Shown: piece after piece, positions 34,038 to 43,372 of the stretch
Position numbering within the stretch: the first letter of the stretch is position 1
Layout: each line of letters starts with the position of its first letter
Source: Peribacillus simplex
GTDB lineage: Bacteria; Bacillota; Bacilli; Bacillales; DSM-1321
Direction of reading: 5' to 3'
Length of the DNA: 64,000 nt
Assembly: GCF_030123325.1 (NCBI RefSeq)
Contig: NZ_CP126106.1
Span: 4,554,001-4,618,000 of the forward strand
The notes under the pieces: model-generated
Told to the model about the DNA's origin: nothing
What the model saw: only the letters and a program-made list of their open reading frames with translations
The model's database searches: none
Program-made: the position numbers and the translations under genes

Positions 34038-34063
34038 AAAAGCCCGCCATTATCCGCGGGCTT
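34036..34063 (+). terminator. Terminator hairpin after KinB-like gene
   Basis: AAGCCCGC / GCGGGCTT with preceding A-run; it overlaps the kinase stop and abuts the first GACTGTAGACAAACTC end of the repeat array. Confidence 0.6.
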
Positions 34064-35745
34064 CAGACTGTAGACAAACTCGATGAAAACTCAGTTTGCC
34101 TGCAGTTTTTTATTTAATAAGTTCAGTTGATTTCAGAAATCCGCTCCCTTTCCGCCGACTGTCTGCCAAGCCTCCTCACCGCAAGCGGCTGTGGGGTCTT
34201 GGCAAGCCAGTAATTCGGCAGGAGTGTCGCAAATTTCTTCAATCCAATGAGGATTACAGTAAAAAACATTAAAACCGGAGCACTTTATTCGACCAGCAAC
34301 ACTGTCTTGGGCCACTGACGCAGTATATCGACCTAAACCACACAATATTCGGCCGTTCACGCACAGTATTCCACCTACCCCACATAGTATTCGACCGTTC
34401 CTGTTCGACCTTCATCACTATTCGTACTCTGAACCTCTTTTATATTCAAACAGAAGTCCGCCATTAACAGCGGACTTTTAGTTTGTAGACAAAAGGGGTT
34501 CTATCTAAATTTTAAAAACAAAGTTGATTGGAACGGAGGGTGCGAGACTCCTGCGGGAAAAGCGTGTCGAAGGGAGACCCCGCAGGCGCAAATGCGCCGA
34601 GGAGGCTCCCGGACCGCCCGCGGAAAGCGAGTGCCTGGAGTGGAAATCAACGTTTAAATTGTACAAACCCTAATAAACTGTAGACAAACCCGAAGAAAAG
34701 CGAATTTGCCTGTAGTTTTTTTATTTAAAAAATATACCGGTGAATTTCAAAAATCCGCTCCCTTTCTGCCGACTGCCTGCCAAGCCGCATCAAAGCAAGC
34801 GCGTGTGGGGTCTCGGCTAGCCAGTTATTCGGCAGGAGTGTCGCAAATTTCTTCAATCCAATGAGGAATACAGTAAAAAACATTAAAACCGGAGCACTTT
34901 ATTCGACCAGTTGCACTGTCTTGGGCTATTGACGCAGTTTATCGACCTAAACCAAACAATATTCGGCCGTTCACGCACAGTATTCTACCTTCCCCACATA
35001 GTATTCGACCGTTCCTGTTCGACCTTCATCACTATTCGGACTCTGAACCTCTTTTATATTCAAACAGAAGTCCGCCATTAACAGCGGACTTTTAGTTTGT
35101 AGACAAAAGGGGTTCATCTGAATTTCAAAAACAAAGTTGATTGGAACGGAGGGTGAGAGACTCCTGCGGGAAAAGCGAGTCCAGGGGAGACCCCACAGGC
35201 GCAAAAGCGACGAGGAGGCTCCCGGACCGCCCGCGGAAAGCGAGTGCCTGGAGTGGAAATCAACGGTCAAAGTTTAAAAACCTATAAAAATTGTAGACAA
35301 ACCCGATTTTCATCGAGTTGTCTGCAGTATGAGTCCGCCATTATCGGCGGACTTTTAGCGAGTGCCTGGAGTGGAAATCAACGGTCAAAGTTTAAAAACC
35401 TATAAAAATTGTAGACAAACCCGATTTTCATCGAGTTGTCTGCAGTATGAGTCCGCCATTATCGGCGGACTTTTAGTCTGTAGACAAAAGGGGTTCTATC
35501 TAAATTTAAAACAAAGTTGATTGGAACGGAAGGTGCGAGACTCCTGCGGGAAAAGCGAGTCCAGGGGAGACCCCGCAGGAGCAAAAGCGACGAGGAGGCT
35601 CCCGGACCGCCCGCGGAAAGCGAGTGCCTGGAGTGGAAATCAACGGTCAAAGTTTAAAAACCTATAAAAATTGTAGACAAACCCGATTTTCATCGAGTTG
35701 TCTGCAGTATGAGTCCGCCATTATCGGCGGACTTTTTGCAATAGA
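34063..35745 (+). repeat. Tandem array of composite dispersed repeats
   Basis: About 1.7 kb of non-coding repeat. Two near-complete composites begin at the GACTGTAGACAAAC ends near 34066 and 34678. Each holds a decayed reverse core, ATTCGACC-type units, a GTCCGC/GCGGAC hairpin and a forward core (34525-34655 and 35135-35268). A third forward core lies at 35515-35650. The segment GTAGACAAACCCGATTTTCA to ...GGCGGACTTTT recurs at about 35293, 35411 and 35674. No gene inside; frames found here are shadows. Confidence 0.85.
35239..35475 (+). repeat. 118-bp direct tandem duplication
   Basis: Two copies of the same 118-bp block (start GCGAGTGCCTGGAGTGG, end CGGCGGACTTTTA) lie head to tail at about 35239-35356 and 35357-35475; the same block follows the next core at about 35620-35737. 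The copies look identical by eye, implying recent unequal recombination or slippage. Confidence 0.8.
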
Positions 35746-35758
35746 GTGCTGTCATTAT

Positions 35759-38700
35759 TTATTTTTTCTGTTCAAGGCATTGATAAACGGCCATCATATC
35801 TCGTTTGTTCAGCTCACGAATCCGGGCGAAGATGGGGATATCGGCAACGGCCTCGGTACGTTCACTTTCAGCCACAACATCGCTTACTTTCCCTGTCAGC
35901 CAGGTCTGGACGTTGATGTCTTCGACGATGGCTTTACGCCCTTCATCATTGATGCCACTGGCATGGCAACTCACACACGGTATCGTTAATTTATATACGC
36001 CGTCATGGAGGTTATCTTCTGAAATGACTTTCTTTCCATTACAGAATGGGCATTTATGACTTGCTTTAATTTTATTGATTTGGGTCACGATTTTTTTGTA
36101 GCCGAATGTTTCATAGACATAGGTTAGTTTTTTGTATTTGCCATTGGTGAAGTATTTATCAATAATGGTTTCTCTTGTTTCGTTAATATCGGCAAAGTCA
36201 CAGATGGTGATCTGGTTTTTGCTGCTGATTGCTTCGAGATTGCCTTTAATGCTGCCCCAAAATGGTTGGGTATTTTGTAAGACCACTTCATAGCCTTTGA
36301 GGCTTGCCAGTTCCAGTTCGAGCATTTTCAACGCTGCTTTTGTTTCACGTGGAAGGAATGAGACATCATCAGTGAGTGCGATATCGCCGCCCACAATCGC
36401 TTTTAGTTTTTCCAGTTCCGGCAGCTTCCCGACAATTTTGATGACTTGATCAATTGGCTGTTGGATGATCTCACGAATGTCTGTATCACCAAATGCCAGT
36501 TTTTTATGATGGTTCAGGATCGTTCCTTGACAGACAGGACAGGCGATCATTTCTTTTGATGCTTTCATCTGCTCTTTAATGATCGATTTCGATATGAACA
36601 TATACCGTCCAATGATGAAATTGAAGCCTTCCCAAATTCTTGATGCCTTGCCTGCTTTATCATAAAAGGACTTTTCCCAATATCCATATAAGAAGGTCTG
36701 CTTTTCTGCATCTGTCATCTCATTATAGCTTTTACTGATGTCGTGACCGAGTTCATTCTTGATCTCATCAAACAGGAATTGCAGTTTTGAATGTTGATAG
36801 TATTTCAGTACTTCCATCACGTCTGGATGTAATAAGCCATCCCAGAATGGCACGTTTTTGTCTTGAATGACGACATCAAAGTCAAATTTTTCAATGACCC
36901 GGCGGCCCGAACAGCTTGGACAATGATTTTCTGCAGAATAGAAATCAAAGCTTCTTGTATCTTTATTGGTCGGATGCGCAGCGACTATATGGTTGATCAT
37001 TCCGCCCACTTCAAAAAGAAACGTATATTGGCTGTACAAGTGCCGTTCAAGATCGATGGCGATCACAGGTGCAATCGTGTCTGACTCGTATTCACCATAA
37101 ATCACACGAGCGATTGGTGATAAGCTTTTTAAAATCCCGCCCTTATAGACATTCTCTGCCTTTTTGAAATAGTCGAGATGATTTTCCTGTAAATAATGGA
37201 TGCCATTTTTTGACCGAAGTGTGGAAGAGATATGCAATGGCTCCGCTCGATCTCCACTGTCTTTGTGACGATAATGCTCATCATGACTGACAACGTCAAG
37301 ATGTTGGACAGGTGCAAGCTGTCTTTTACCGAAATCAACGATATGATCCGAGCTTTCCAGCATATAACCATTATGTTCAATCATGATGATGGAGACCGAT
37401 TCATCCTCGAGGATGACCCTGACACTATCGATGAATTGGTTCAAAATGTTTTGCGATAACCCTTTTGAAGGCTCGTCAAAAATGAACAGCGTGTGTGGGT
37501 TTCTTGTCTTCGCGAACAGCTCGGAAACTAAGTGGACACATTGAAATTCACCTGTCGATAGTGTTTGTGTTTTTCTTTCTAACGTCAAATAACCAAGCCC
37601 AAGTTTGATCAATAAGCTCAAGCGTTTATGGGCGATGTCCTCCTTTGGCAATTCTTCGATGATATCTTCAATCGAACGCAGAAAAATATCATCAATCTCA
37701 TCACTGTATTTGGTGAGTTTCTTTTTAATATCAAGAAATGTCGCAACGGTTGATCGACTGGTGATCGATTTGTTTCGGTCCTGCCCGACCATGACCAGCT
37801 TATCCTTTGGATACCGCTTCTGAAAATCCTTGGAGATACATTCATTGACAAGTGTGGATTTACCGCATCCCGACTCACCCGTAAAGGTAACGAGCCTATT
37901 CTTTGGAATCCGGATTTCCTCCATTTGAATATTACGGCAGTATAGATCCTGAAATTGATAGTATTCCGTTGGCGTCGCTTCATTTCGTTCCCAGCTGATT
38001 GGTTTGGGACGCGGTGATTCCTCAACGATTTTCCCACCATATTTACCGCTGCCAGGTCCAAAGAACAATTGTTCATCCGTGCTATCTAACACCGTGTCTG
38101 AATGATCAATGAGCCAAATTTGATTTTTATTACCTAATTGCTCAATCTGTTCCAATATTTTCAAAAGGGTTTGATGATCAAGACCGACGGAAATTTCATC
38201 AATGATGATCACGGTATTTTCACTTGTTGCCATGAATTCGGCCAAATACAGCCGGGTTAATTCTCCCCCTGACACTGTCCCCATAATACGGTTCAAGCCT
38301 AAATAACCAATATTCATATTGATTATATTTTGGAGAATATGCTGTTTAGCTTCACTAATATGTAATGTCTCTGAGAGTGAAAGGATTGTTTCAATGCTTA
38401 AGTTGTTGATATCGGAAATAGTATGCGGGCGATCCATTAATTCAATGGTATATTGCTCGACGTCTTGATTGTAGCGTTTCCCCTCACACTTAGGACACTC
38501 GACATTTTTCGTCGTACCGCGTCCTTTACAGCTGGGACACCACCCTAAGCCATTATTAAAGGAAAAAACTTCCGGAGAAAGATTGAATTTTTCAGCAAGA
38601 CAAACACGAATCTCTTTAAACACACCAGTATGTGTGCCAATGGTTGAACGGGGATTGGCTGAAATGGATGATTTGCCGAGAAAAAGGACCAGCGGCATTT

Positions 38701-38929
38701 CTTCCATCTTGATGGCGCTGAAGTTGGTTTCCATAATAGCAGGGAATAAATACTGATATTCAGACTTCGGCAATAAGGAAACGAGACGCTTCTTGGATTC
38801 TTCCCCAATGGTCTGACAAAAAGTCGTTTTACCGGAACCGGATAACCCAGCAATTCCTAATGATTGATCGTCTGGCAGCGCTGCATCCAAATGGTTTATA
38901 TTGTTCGCTATTAATCGATTTATTTTCAT
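35759..38929 (-). CDS. Divergent UvrA-like ABC ATPase
   Basis: 1056 residues. The first ~540 hold two UvrA-type ABC domains: Walker A GLSGSGKT (28-35) and GESGCGKS (351-358), signatures VSGGE (219-223) and LSTGE (457-461), Walker B IIIDE and FIFDEP, and a CPSC/CPKC zinc finger at 131-148. The last ~500 are unlike UvrA but carry four more CxxC knuckles (CPSC 670, CPVC 797, CPFC 960, CVSC 985). The halves are not in UvrA order, and no uvrB partner is near. Family resemblance: UvrA2-like proteins tied to drug or DNA-damage tolerance. GGAGAGGAG precedes the ATG. Confidence 0.82.
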   Translation of the reverse strand: MKINRLIANNINHLDAALPDDQSLGIAGLSGSGKTTFCQTIGEESKKRLVSLLPKSEYQYLFPAIMETNFSAIKMEEMPLVLFLGKSSISANPRSTIGTHTGVFKEIRVCLAEKFNLSPEVFSFNNGLGWCPSCKGRGTTKNVECPKCEGKRYNQDVEQYTIELMDRPHTISDINNLSIETILSLSETLHISEAKQHILQNIINMNIGYLGLNRIMGTVSGGELTRLYLAEFMATSENTVIIIDEISVGLDHQTLLKILEQIEQLGNKNQIWLIDHSDTVLDSTDEQLFFGPGSGKYGGKIVEESPRPKPISWERNEATPTEYYQFQDLYCRNIQMEEIRIPKNRLVTFTGESGCGKSTLVNECISKDFQKRYPKDKLVMVGQDRNKSITSRSTVATFLDIKKKLTKYSDEIDDIFLRSIEDIIEELPKEDIAHKRLSLLIKLGLGYLTLERKTQTLSTGEFQCVHLVSELFAKTRNPHTLFIFDEPSKGLSQNILNQFIDSVRVILEDESVSIIMIEHNGYMLESSDHIVDFGKRQLAPVQHLDVVSHDEHYRHKDSGDRAEPLHISSTLRSKNGIHYLQENHLDYFKKAENVYKGGILKSLSPIARVIYGEYESDTIAPVIAIDLERHLYSQYTFLFEVGGMINHIVAAHPTNKDTRSFDFYSAENHCPSCSGRRVIEKFDFDVVIQDKNVPFWDGLLHPDVMEVLKYYQHSKLQFLFDEIKNELGHDISKSYNEMTDAEKQTFLYGYWEKSFYDKAGKASRIWEGFNFIIGRYMFISKSIIKEQMKASKEMIACPVCQGTILNHHKKLAFGDTDIREIIQQPIDQVIKIVGKLPELEKLKAIVGGDIALTDDVSFLPRETKAALKMLELELASLKGYEVVLQNTQPFWGSIKGNLEAISSKNQITICDFADINETRETIIDKYFTNGKYKKLTYVYETFGYKKIVTQINKIKASHKCPFCNGKKVISEDNLHDGVYKLTIPCVSCHASGINDEGRKAIVEDINVQTWLTGKVSDVVAESERTEAVADIPIFARIRELNKRDMMAVYQCLEQKK

Positions 38930-39084
38930 TTGTAACTCCTCTCCATTTTATAAGCTCAGTCTTTCATATTAGCACAGCGACAAATGTATTTGGTATTTTT
39001 TTAACGCTAGCTCCATCCTTCTATTCTTTCACATTCCACTGCTCCAAAAACGTATGATTCATCGACAAAAACTTTATAGATTAT

Positions 39085-39304
39085 GGCTCTTTTCGTAAAG
39101 ACTGTTGTTTTGAAAACGAAACGATTTAAGGTTGATTGGAGTGGAAGTGCGAGACTCCTGCGGGAGCAGCGGGACAGGTGAGACCCCACAGGCGTTTACG
39201 CCGAGGAGGCTCACCGCCCGCCCCGCGGAAAGCGAGCATCTGGAGGGGAAATCAACCACACCACATTACTTGGTAAAATGGCAAAAAAGTATGCGAAAAC
39301 AGCC
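39085..39304 (+). mobile_element. MITE-like element, copy 1 (220 bp, 8-bp target duplication)
   Basis: Non-coding element with imperfect terminal inverted repeats, GGCTCTTTTCG at the left and CGAAAACAGCC at the right. It is flanked by perfect 8-bp direct repeats TAGATTAT at 39077-39084 and 39305-39312. The centre is the GC-rich core (TGCGAGACTCCTGCGGGA...), bounded by GGTTGATT / AATCAACC. Two further copies with different target duplications lie at 43028 and 47185. No transposase is inside, so it must be moved in trans. Confidence 0.93.
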
Positions 39305-39310
39305 TAGATT

Positions 39311-39340
39311 ATAAAAGCCCCTCTCGATATGAGAAGGGCA
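39311..39340 (-). terminator. Terminator of sspL
   Basis: GCCCTTCTC / GAGAGGGGC stem followed by TTTTAT on the minus strand, past the sspL stop. The MITE target duplication begins right beside it. Confidence 0.75.
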
Positions 39341-39377
39341 TTCTTTATGAAGTATGACTATATTTTGCCCAATGCGC

Positions 39378-39509
39378 TTATTTTGTATTGGACTTTTTTG
39401 CCTTGTTTTCAAGGTCGCTTTTTGGCTCAGTGGAGAATTCCACATCTTTTCCGTGTCCCTGCGGGTTAACACTTGGTGCGATGCGACCTCTTCCTGTCTT
39501 TTTACTCAT
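39378..39509 (-). CDS. sspL: Small acid-soluble spore protein L
   Basis: 43-residue protein: MSKKTGRGRIAPSVNPQGHG and an ending ENKAKKSNTK. B. subtilis SspL has the same plan (basic start, VTPQG in the middle, ELEERAKKSNTKR at the end). A minor SASP made in the forespore. GGAGGTGAAGGAA lies before the ATG, and CATAATA upstream resembles a sigma-G -10 element. Confidence 0.85.
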   Translation of the reverse strand: MSKKTGRGRIAPSVNPQGHGKDVEFSTEPKSDLENKAKKSNTK

Positions 39510-39584
39510 TTCCTTCACCTCCAAGTATATTATGTCCGAACTGTTATAAATTAAAAACGAGGTCGTTTCTATAAAGATCCCCCC

Positions 39585-39622
39585 AATAAAAAACCTGCAT
39601 AGAACTAAAGTCTACACAGGTT
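39585..39622 (-). terminator. Terminator of 39649 gene
   Basis: AACCTGTGTAGA / TCTATGCAGGTT stem followed by TTTTTATT on the minus strand. Confidence 0.75.
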
Positions 39623-39648
39623 TCAAAACAGCTGTTTGTTGGAAGGAC

Positions 39649-39885
39649 CTACTTTAAAAGACGAGTGTAATTGAATGTGTCCTTGTTCTGAGGAATATCG
39701 GGATTTTTTTTCCCGGCAGGCTGTACCGCTCTTCCTGTATTTCCGCTATAGCCCTCTTCCACGGGCCCTGGATAATGATAATGACCATCATTAACTGATT
39801 GAGTTGCTGATTCACCAGTCGTCTGGCTTCCTCCCGTGTTCACCCCATCGAGTCTTACGGATCTGTTTTCTTTCTCGTTAGTCAA
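39649..39885 (-). CDS. Hypothetical hydrophilic protein
   Basis: 78 residues, very hydrophilic and Gly/Asn/Thr-rich (DGVNTGGSQTTGESATQSVNDGHYHYPGPVEEG), probably disordered. TTG start with AGGAGG 7 nt upstream. No family recognised. Composition and position between sspL and helD suggest a small stress- or spore-related protein, but nothing proves it. Confidence 0.65.
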   Translation of the reverse strand: MTNEKENRSVRLDGVNTGGSQTTGESATQSVNDGHYHYPGPVEEGYSGNTGRAVQPAGKKNPDIPQNKDTFNYTRLLK

Positions 39886-39964
39886 ATCCTCTCCTCCTTT
39901 TCTAAAGATTCTTTTATAGTATTTGATAAAAGAACAATAAAATGAAAGGAGAAAAAAGGAAGCG

Positions 39965-42301
39965 TTAATCTGTCAGAAGGAAACGCTTCGTTGCATCGTT
40001 TTGCAAGAAAGGACTCGGTTCGCCGACCGCATATAAATGTAAGTTATGCATAGCCCTGGTACATGCGGTATAGAACAATCTTCGCAGGCTCTCATCACCG
40101 TATGTTTGCACAGATGCATCATAAATGATGACAGCATCAAATTCGATGCCCTTGGCCAAATAAGCTGGGATGACAACAACACCCTGTTCATATTCATTTG
40201 TGCCTTTCTGTACGAGTTTAATTTCACCGTGGATACTAAGGGCATCGTATGCAGCGGCACTTTCGGCAGCGGATTTACATATTATTGCGATGGTATTATA
40301 ATCACGGCTTTGAAAGTCCTTGACTTTAGCCACGATTTTGCGGTGCAATTCATCTCGGCTGGACACTTGAGTCAGTACTGGCTTCTCGCCTTCACGTTCG
40401 AATGCCTTAATTCGATGGCCTTCAGGAACTAGTTCACGTGTAAATTCTATAATCTGCTTTGTGGATCTGTAGCTTTGATCCAAGGTTATACTCTCGGTTT
40501 CACTTATCCCGTATAAACTGGTAAGAGTCTGGAAATCCACCCGTTCGCTGGCATGTGCAAATATTGCCTGGTTAAAGTCACCGAGGACGGTCATCCTTGC
40601 AGAAGGAAACAACCGTTTCAAGAACTCGAATTGAAATGGAGAATAATCCTGTGCTTCGTCCACAAGCACGTATTTTATAGAAGTATTCGTCTGAAACCCT
40701 ACAATTAGCTCCTTCAGCAGCAAAAATGGAGTCGCGTCTTCGTAATGCAGTTCACCTTCGTCCAGCATTTTTTGCGTTGATGAACATATATCCCTTTCGA
40801 CAGGTGTTTCACCATCATTCCACAGTTCATTCCGTATTTGTTCGTCAAAGAGTTGCTTGTATATTTGCTTAATATTGATAAAATGAAGTGCTTTTACCCG
40901 TTTGCGTAACGTCTTCAATTTCTTGCGAACAATCATACGCGCAAGCATTTTATGCTCTATCTCATAATCATCAAAGGAATCTTCAGTACGGCCGCGTTTT
41001 TTCTCTAAGTGGTTGTATACCTTTTGATAGTCTTCTTTGCTAAGGTACTCGATTTCCTCCTGGACCCAAGGTTTTTCCAACTCAGACTTTTCCGTTTCAT
41101 CAAGAATCTCACATAACCACTCTTTCAACTTTTCAACCCTATTGTGAAAACGTAAGGGGGTGTCTGTGTTATAAAATCTTTCCGAGATTTGTTTGGCCGA
41201 GACGAGCGTTTCCCCCCGGAACTTTAACCCTCTAAAGATCATTCCAGATCGTTCCAGTGATTGCCTGTATGTTTTGATGATTTCAAAGAAGCGAATCGAT
41301 GCCTTAAATTGGATGCTCGCTGTCCTGGTGCCATAGGAAGGATCATCCGCTGCAGTCAACAAAAATTCCAATTGATCATAAGGATCCTCCACTTGATACG
41401 AGTCAGTCAGACGATGATCCAAGTATTCCTGGAATGTGACCTGCTGCATATTCTCTTCGCCAAGTTCGGGCAACACATTGGATACGTAGTTATTAAACAT
41501 TGAGTTAGGAGAGAATAAAATGATTTGGTCGGCTTTAAGCCATTCCCTATTCTTGTAGAGCAAATAAGCGATCCGTTGGAGGGCAGCTGATGTCTTGCCG
41601 CTGCCAGCGGCACCTTGAACAATGAGCAGACGTCCGCGATCGTTCCGGATGATCCTGTTTTGCTCCCGTTGAATGGTGGCCACAATACTGTGCATATGCT
41701 TATCCGTTCCCTTACCAAGCACCTGCTGCAGTATCTCATCTCCAATGGTGAGACTCGTATCGAACATTGATTCGATAACGCCTCCCTTGATGATATATTG
41801 CCACTTTTTCTCCAGCATCCCAGAAATTACGCCTCCGGGAGTAGAGTATTCTACTGGACCGGGAGGATAGTCATAATAAACACTCGAAATCGGGGCCCTC
41901 CAATCGTAGACAATGAAGTTTTCTCCTGTTGTATCAGTAAGGGTGGAGGTTCCAATATAAATATGTTCCGTAAGGGCAGACCCTTCTTCAGTGATATCGA
42001 TCCGGCCGAAATAAGGCACTTCCTGCATGCGGCGCAGTGTAGACAACCTCTTGAAGGAATATCTATGTGCGCCTTCGCTTTGTGAAAGAGCTTGAGCCTG
42101 CTGCCTTAAGCCAATGATGGTCTCGAGGTAATCATCGAAAGTATCCATATTAACCTTGAGGTCATCCCAAAAGTGTTTACGGATATTAACAACTTCTTTT
42201 CTGCGCTGGGAAGTTTCACCTTCAATTTTGCCGATTTGTTTCGTAATGGTTTCCATCACCTCATCCAAACGCTCTTGCTCCTGCCGAATTTCATCGTTCA
42301 T
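39965..42301 (-). CDS. helD: RNA polymerase recycling motor ATPase HelD
   Basis: 778-residue UvrD/Rep-like superfamily 1 ATPase that strips stalled RNA polymerase from DNA and nucleic acid. The N-terminal coiled-coil (EQERLDEVMETITKQIGKIEGE) is the HelD arm inserted into the polymerase secondary channel. Then come FIVYDWRAPISSVYYDYPPGP, typical of HelD, Walker A GAAGSGKT (230-237), VLVDEAQDYSPFQ and LDQSYRST. ATG 42301 follows GAAGGAG by 8 nt; GTG 42310 is less likely. Confidence 0.93.
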   Translation of the reverse strand: MNDEIRQEQERLDEVMETITKQIGKIEGETSQRRKEVVNIRKHFWDDLKVNMDTFDDYLETIIGLRQQAQALSQSEGAHRYSFKRLSTLRRMQEVPYFGRIDITEEGSALTEHIYIGTSTLTDTTGENFIVYDWRAPISSVYYDYPPGPVEYSTPGGVISGMLEKKWQYIIKGGVIESMFDTSLTIGDEILQQVLGKGTDKHMHSIVATIQREQNRIIRNDRGRLLIVQGAAGSGKTSAALQRIAYLLYKNREWLKADQIILFSPNSMFNNYVSNVLPELGEENMQQVTFQEYLDHRLTDSYQVEDPYDQLEFLLTAADDPSYGTRTASIQFKASIRFFEIIKTYRQSLERSGMIFRGLKFRGETLVSAKQISERFYNTDTPLRFHNRVEKLKEWLCEILDETEKSELEKPWVQEEIEYLSKEDYQKVYNHLEKKRGRTEDSFDDYEIEHKMLARMIVRKKLKTLRKRVKALHFINIKQIYKQLFDEQIRNELWNDGETPVERDICSSTQKMLDEGELHYEDATPFLLLKELIVGFQTNTSIKYVLVDEAQDYSPFQFEFLKRLFPSARMTVLGDFNQAIFAHASERVDFQTLTSLYGISETESITLDQSYRSTKQIIEFTRELVPEGHRIKAFEREGEKPVLTQVSSRDELHRKIVAKVKDFQSRDYNTIAIICKSAAESAAAYDALSIHGEIKLVQKGTNEYEQGVVVIPAYLAKGIEFDAVIIYDASVQTYGDESLRRLFYTACTRAMHNLHLYAVGEPSPFLQNDATKRFLLTD

Positions 42302-42510
42302 ATCAGACACTCCTTCAAAAAATAAAAATAGGGGTTGACTAGAGGTGAGTTTTACCTTATACTTATAGTAAGGGGTAAACTGTTCTTGTGTATCGGTAAA
42401 TGTGTTTCTATACTAATTTATCACAATTTCTGAATGATATCAATGTAAATTGCAAAACAGTTGCCATAATAAATCGTCATTTAAAACTCTAATTTAACAT
42501 TTTAACCCAA

Positions 42511-42548
42511 AACCAGTTGAGCGAGTAGCTTGACTGGTTATTTTTATG
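42511..42548 (+). terminator. Hairpin, possible terminator
   Basis: AACCAGT / ACTGGTT arms followed by ATTTTTATG on the + strand. The region 42311-42693 otherwise shows no gene. Confidence 0.4.
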
Positions 42549-42693
42549 ACTATTTGAAAACCTGAATGCCTCGCTAGTCCTGCCTTTCATAATAGCCGAA
42601 ACGCCCACATCAACGGTGTGATTCATATTGACTTGACTTCATATTGTTTGTTGGATAATGTTTAGGATAAAACTTTTTGTAGGAGAATTTATA

Positions 42694-42951
42694 ATGAAAA
42701 AATATAAAGCATGTCAGAGTTGTGGAATGCCGCTATCTAAGGATGAACTAGGTGGAGGAACTGAAAAAGATGGCAGTAAAAGCACTAAATATTGCAGTCA
42801 TTGTTATATGAATGGTGAATTCACTCAAAATATCACTGCGATGGAAATGCAAAAATTTGTTCAAAATCATATGATGGAAAATATGAAAATGCCTAAATTT
42901 ATTGCTAAGTTTTTTACTAGGGGCATCCCAAAGTTAGAGCGATGGAATTAA
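42694..42951 (+). CDS. Zinc ribbon protein
   Basis: 85 residues with CQSCGMPL near the start and CSHCYMNGEF 25 residues later, four cysteines forming a zinc ribbon, followed by a helical tail (MEMQKFVQNHMMENMKMPKFIAKFF). It fits the putative zinc-ribbon family often annotated beside methyltransferase or AraC-type transcription proteins. ATG 42694 is 8 nt from AGGAG. Function unknown. Confidence 0.82.
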   Translation: MKKYKACQSCGMPLSKDELGGGTEKDGSKSTKYCSHCYMNGEFTQNITAMEMQKFVQNHMMENMKMPKFIAKFFTRGIPKLERWN

Positions 42952-43027
42952 TCAACTATTAGGAACGAATGAACTTTTTTATCTTCTTTCTTTAGATTTG
43001 AAAGAAGGTCGTACCGTTTATTAAAAA

Positions 43028-43246
43028 GGCTGTTTTCGCATACTTTGTTGCTATTTACCAAGTAATGCGGTGTGGTTGATTTCCCCTCCAGATGCTCGCT
43101 TTCCGCGGGGCGGGCGGTGAGCCTCCTCGGCGTGAAGGCCTGTGGGGTCTCACCTGTCCCGCTACTCCCGCAGGAGTCTCGCACTTCCGCTCCAATCAAC
43201 CTTAAATCGTTTCGTTTTAAAAACAACTATCTTTACGAAAAGAGCC
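43028..43246 (-). mobile_element. MITE-like element, copy 2 (219 bp, 8-bp target duplication)
   Basis: Reverse-oriented relative to copy 1. Ends are GGCTGTTTTCG and CGAAAAGAGCC. The perfect 8-bp repeats ATTAAAAA lie at 43020-43027 and 43247-43254. The core matches copy 1 at nearly every position by eye. Confidence 0.93.
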
Positions 43247-43372
43247 ATTAAAAAATACGAAGAAAAAGCGATAAAGACAAATCCATATAAACGGATTTGT
43301 CTTTTTGTTTCTTCCATTGAAAAATATTGTTTTTGTGAATTTTCAATCTATTCAACTTGTGTTTCTGGTTTA

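Noticed and set aside
34063..35745. CRISPR array
   Set aside because: Repeats are long and contiguous, with no short repeats separated by unique spacers; no cas genes in the window.
39132..39314. Frames of 60-107 codons inside the MITE copies (also 42948-43226 and 47018-47341)
   Set aside because: They cross the terminal repeats and core, lack ribosome sites and share sequence only because the element is repeated.
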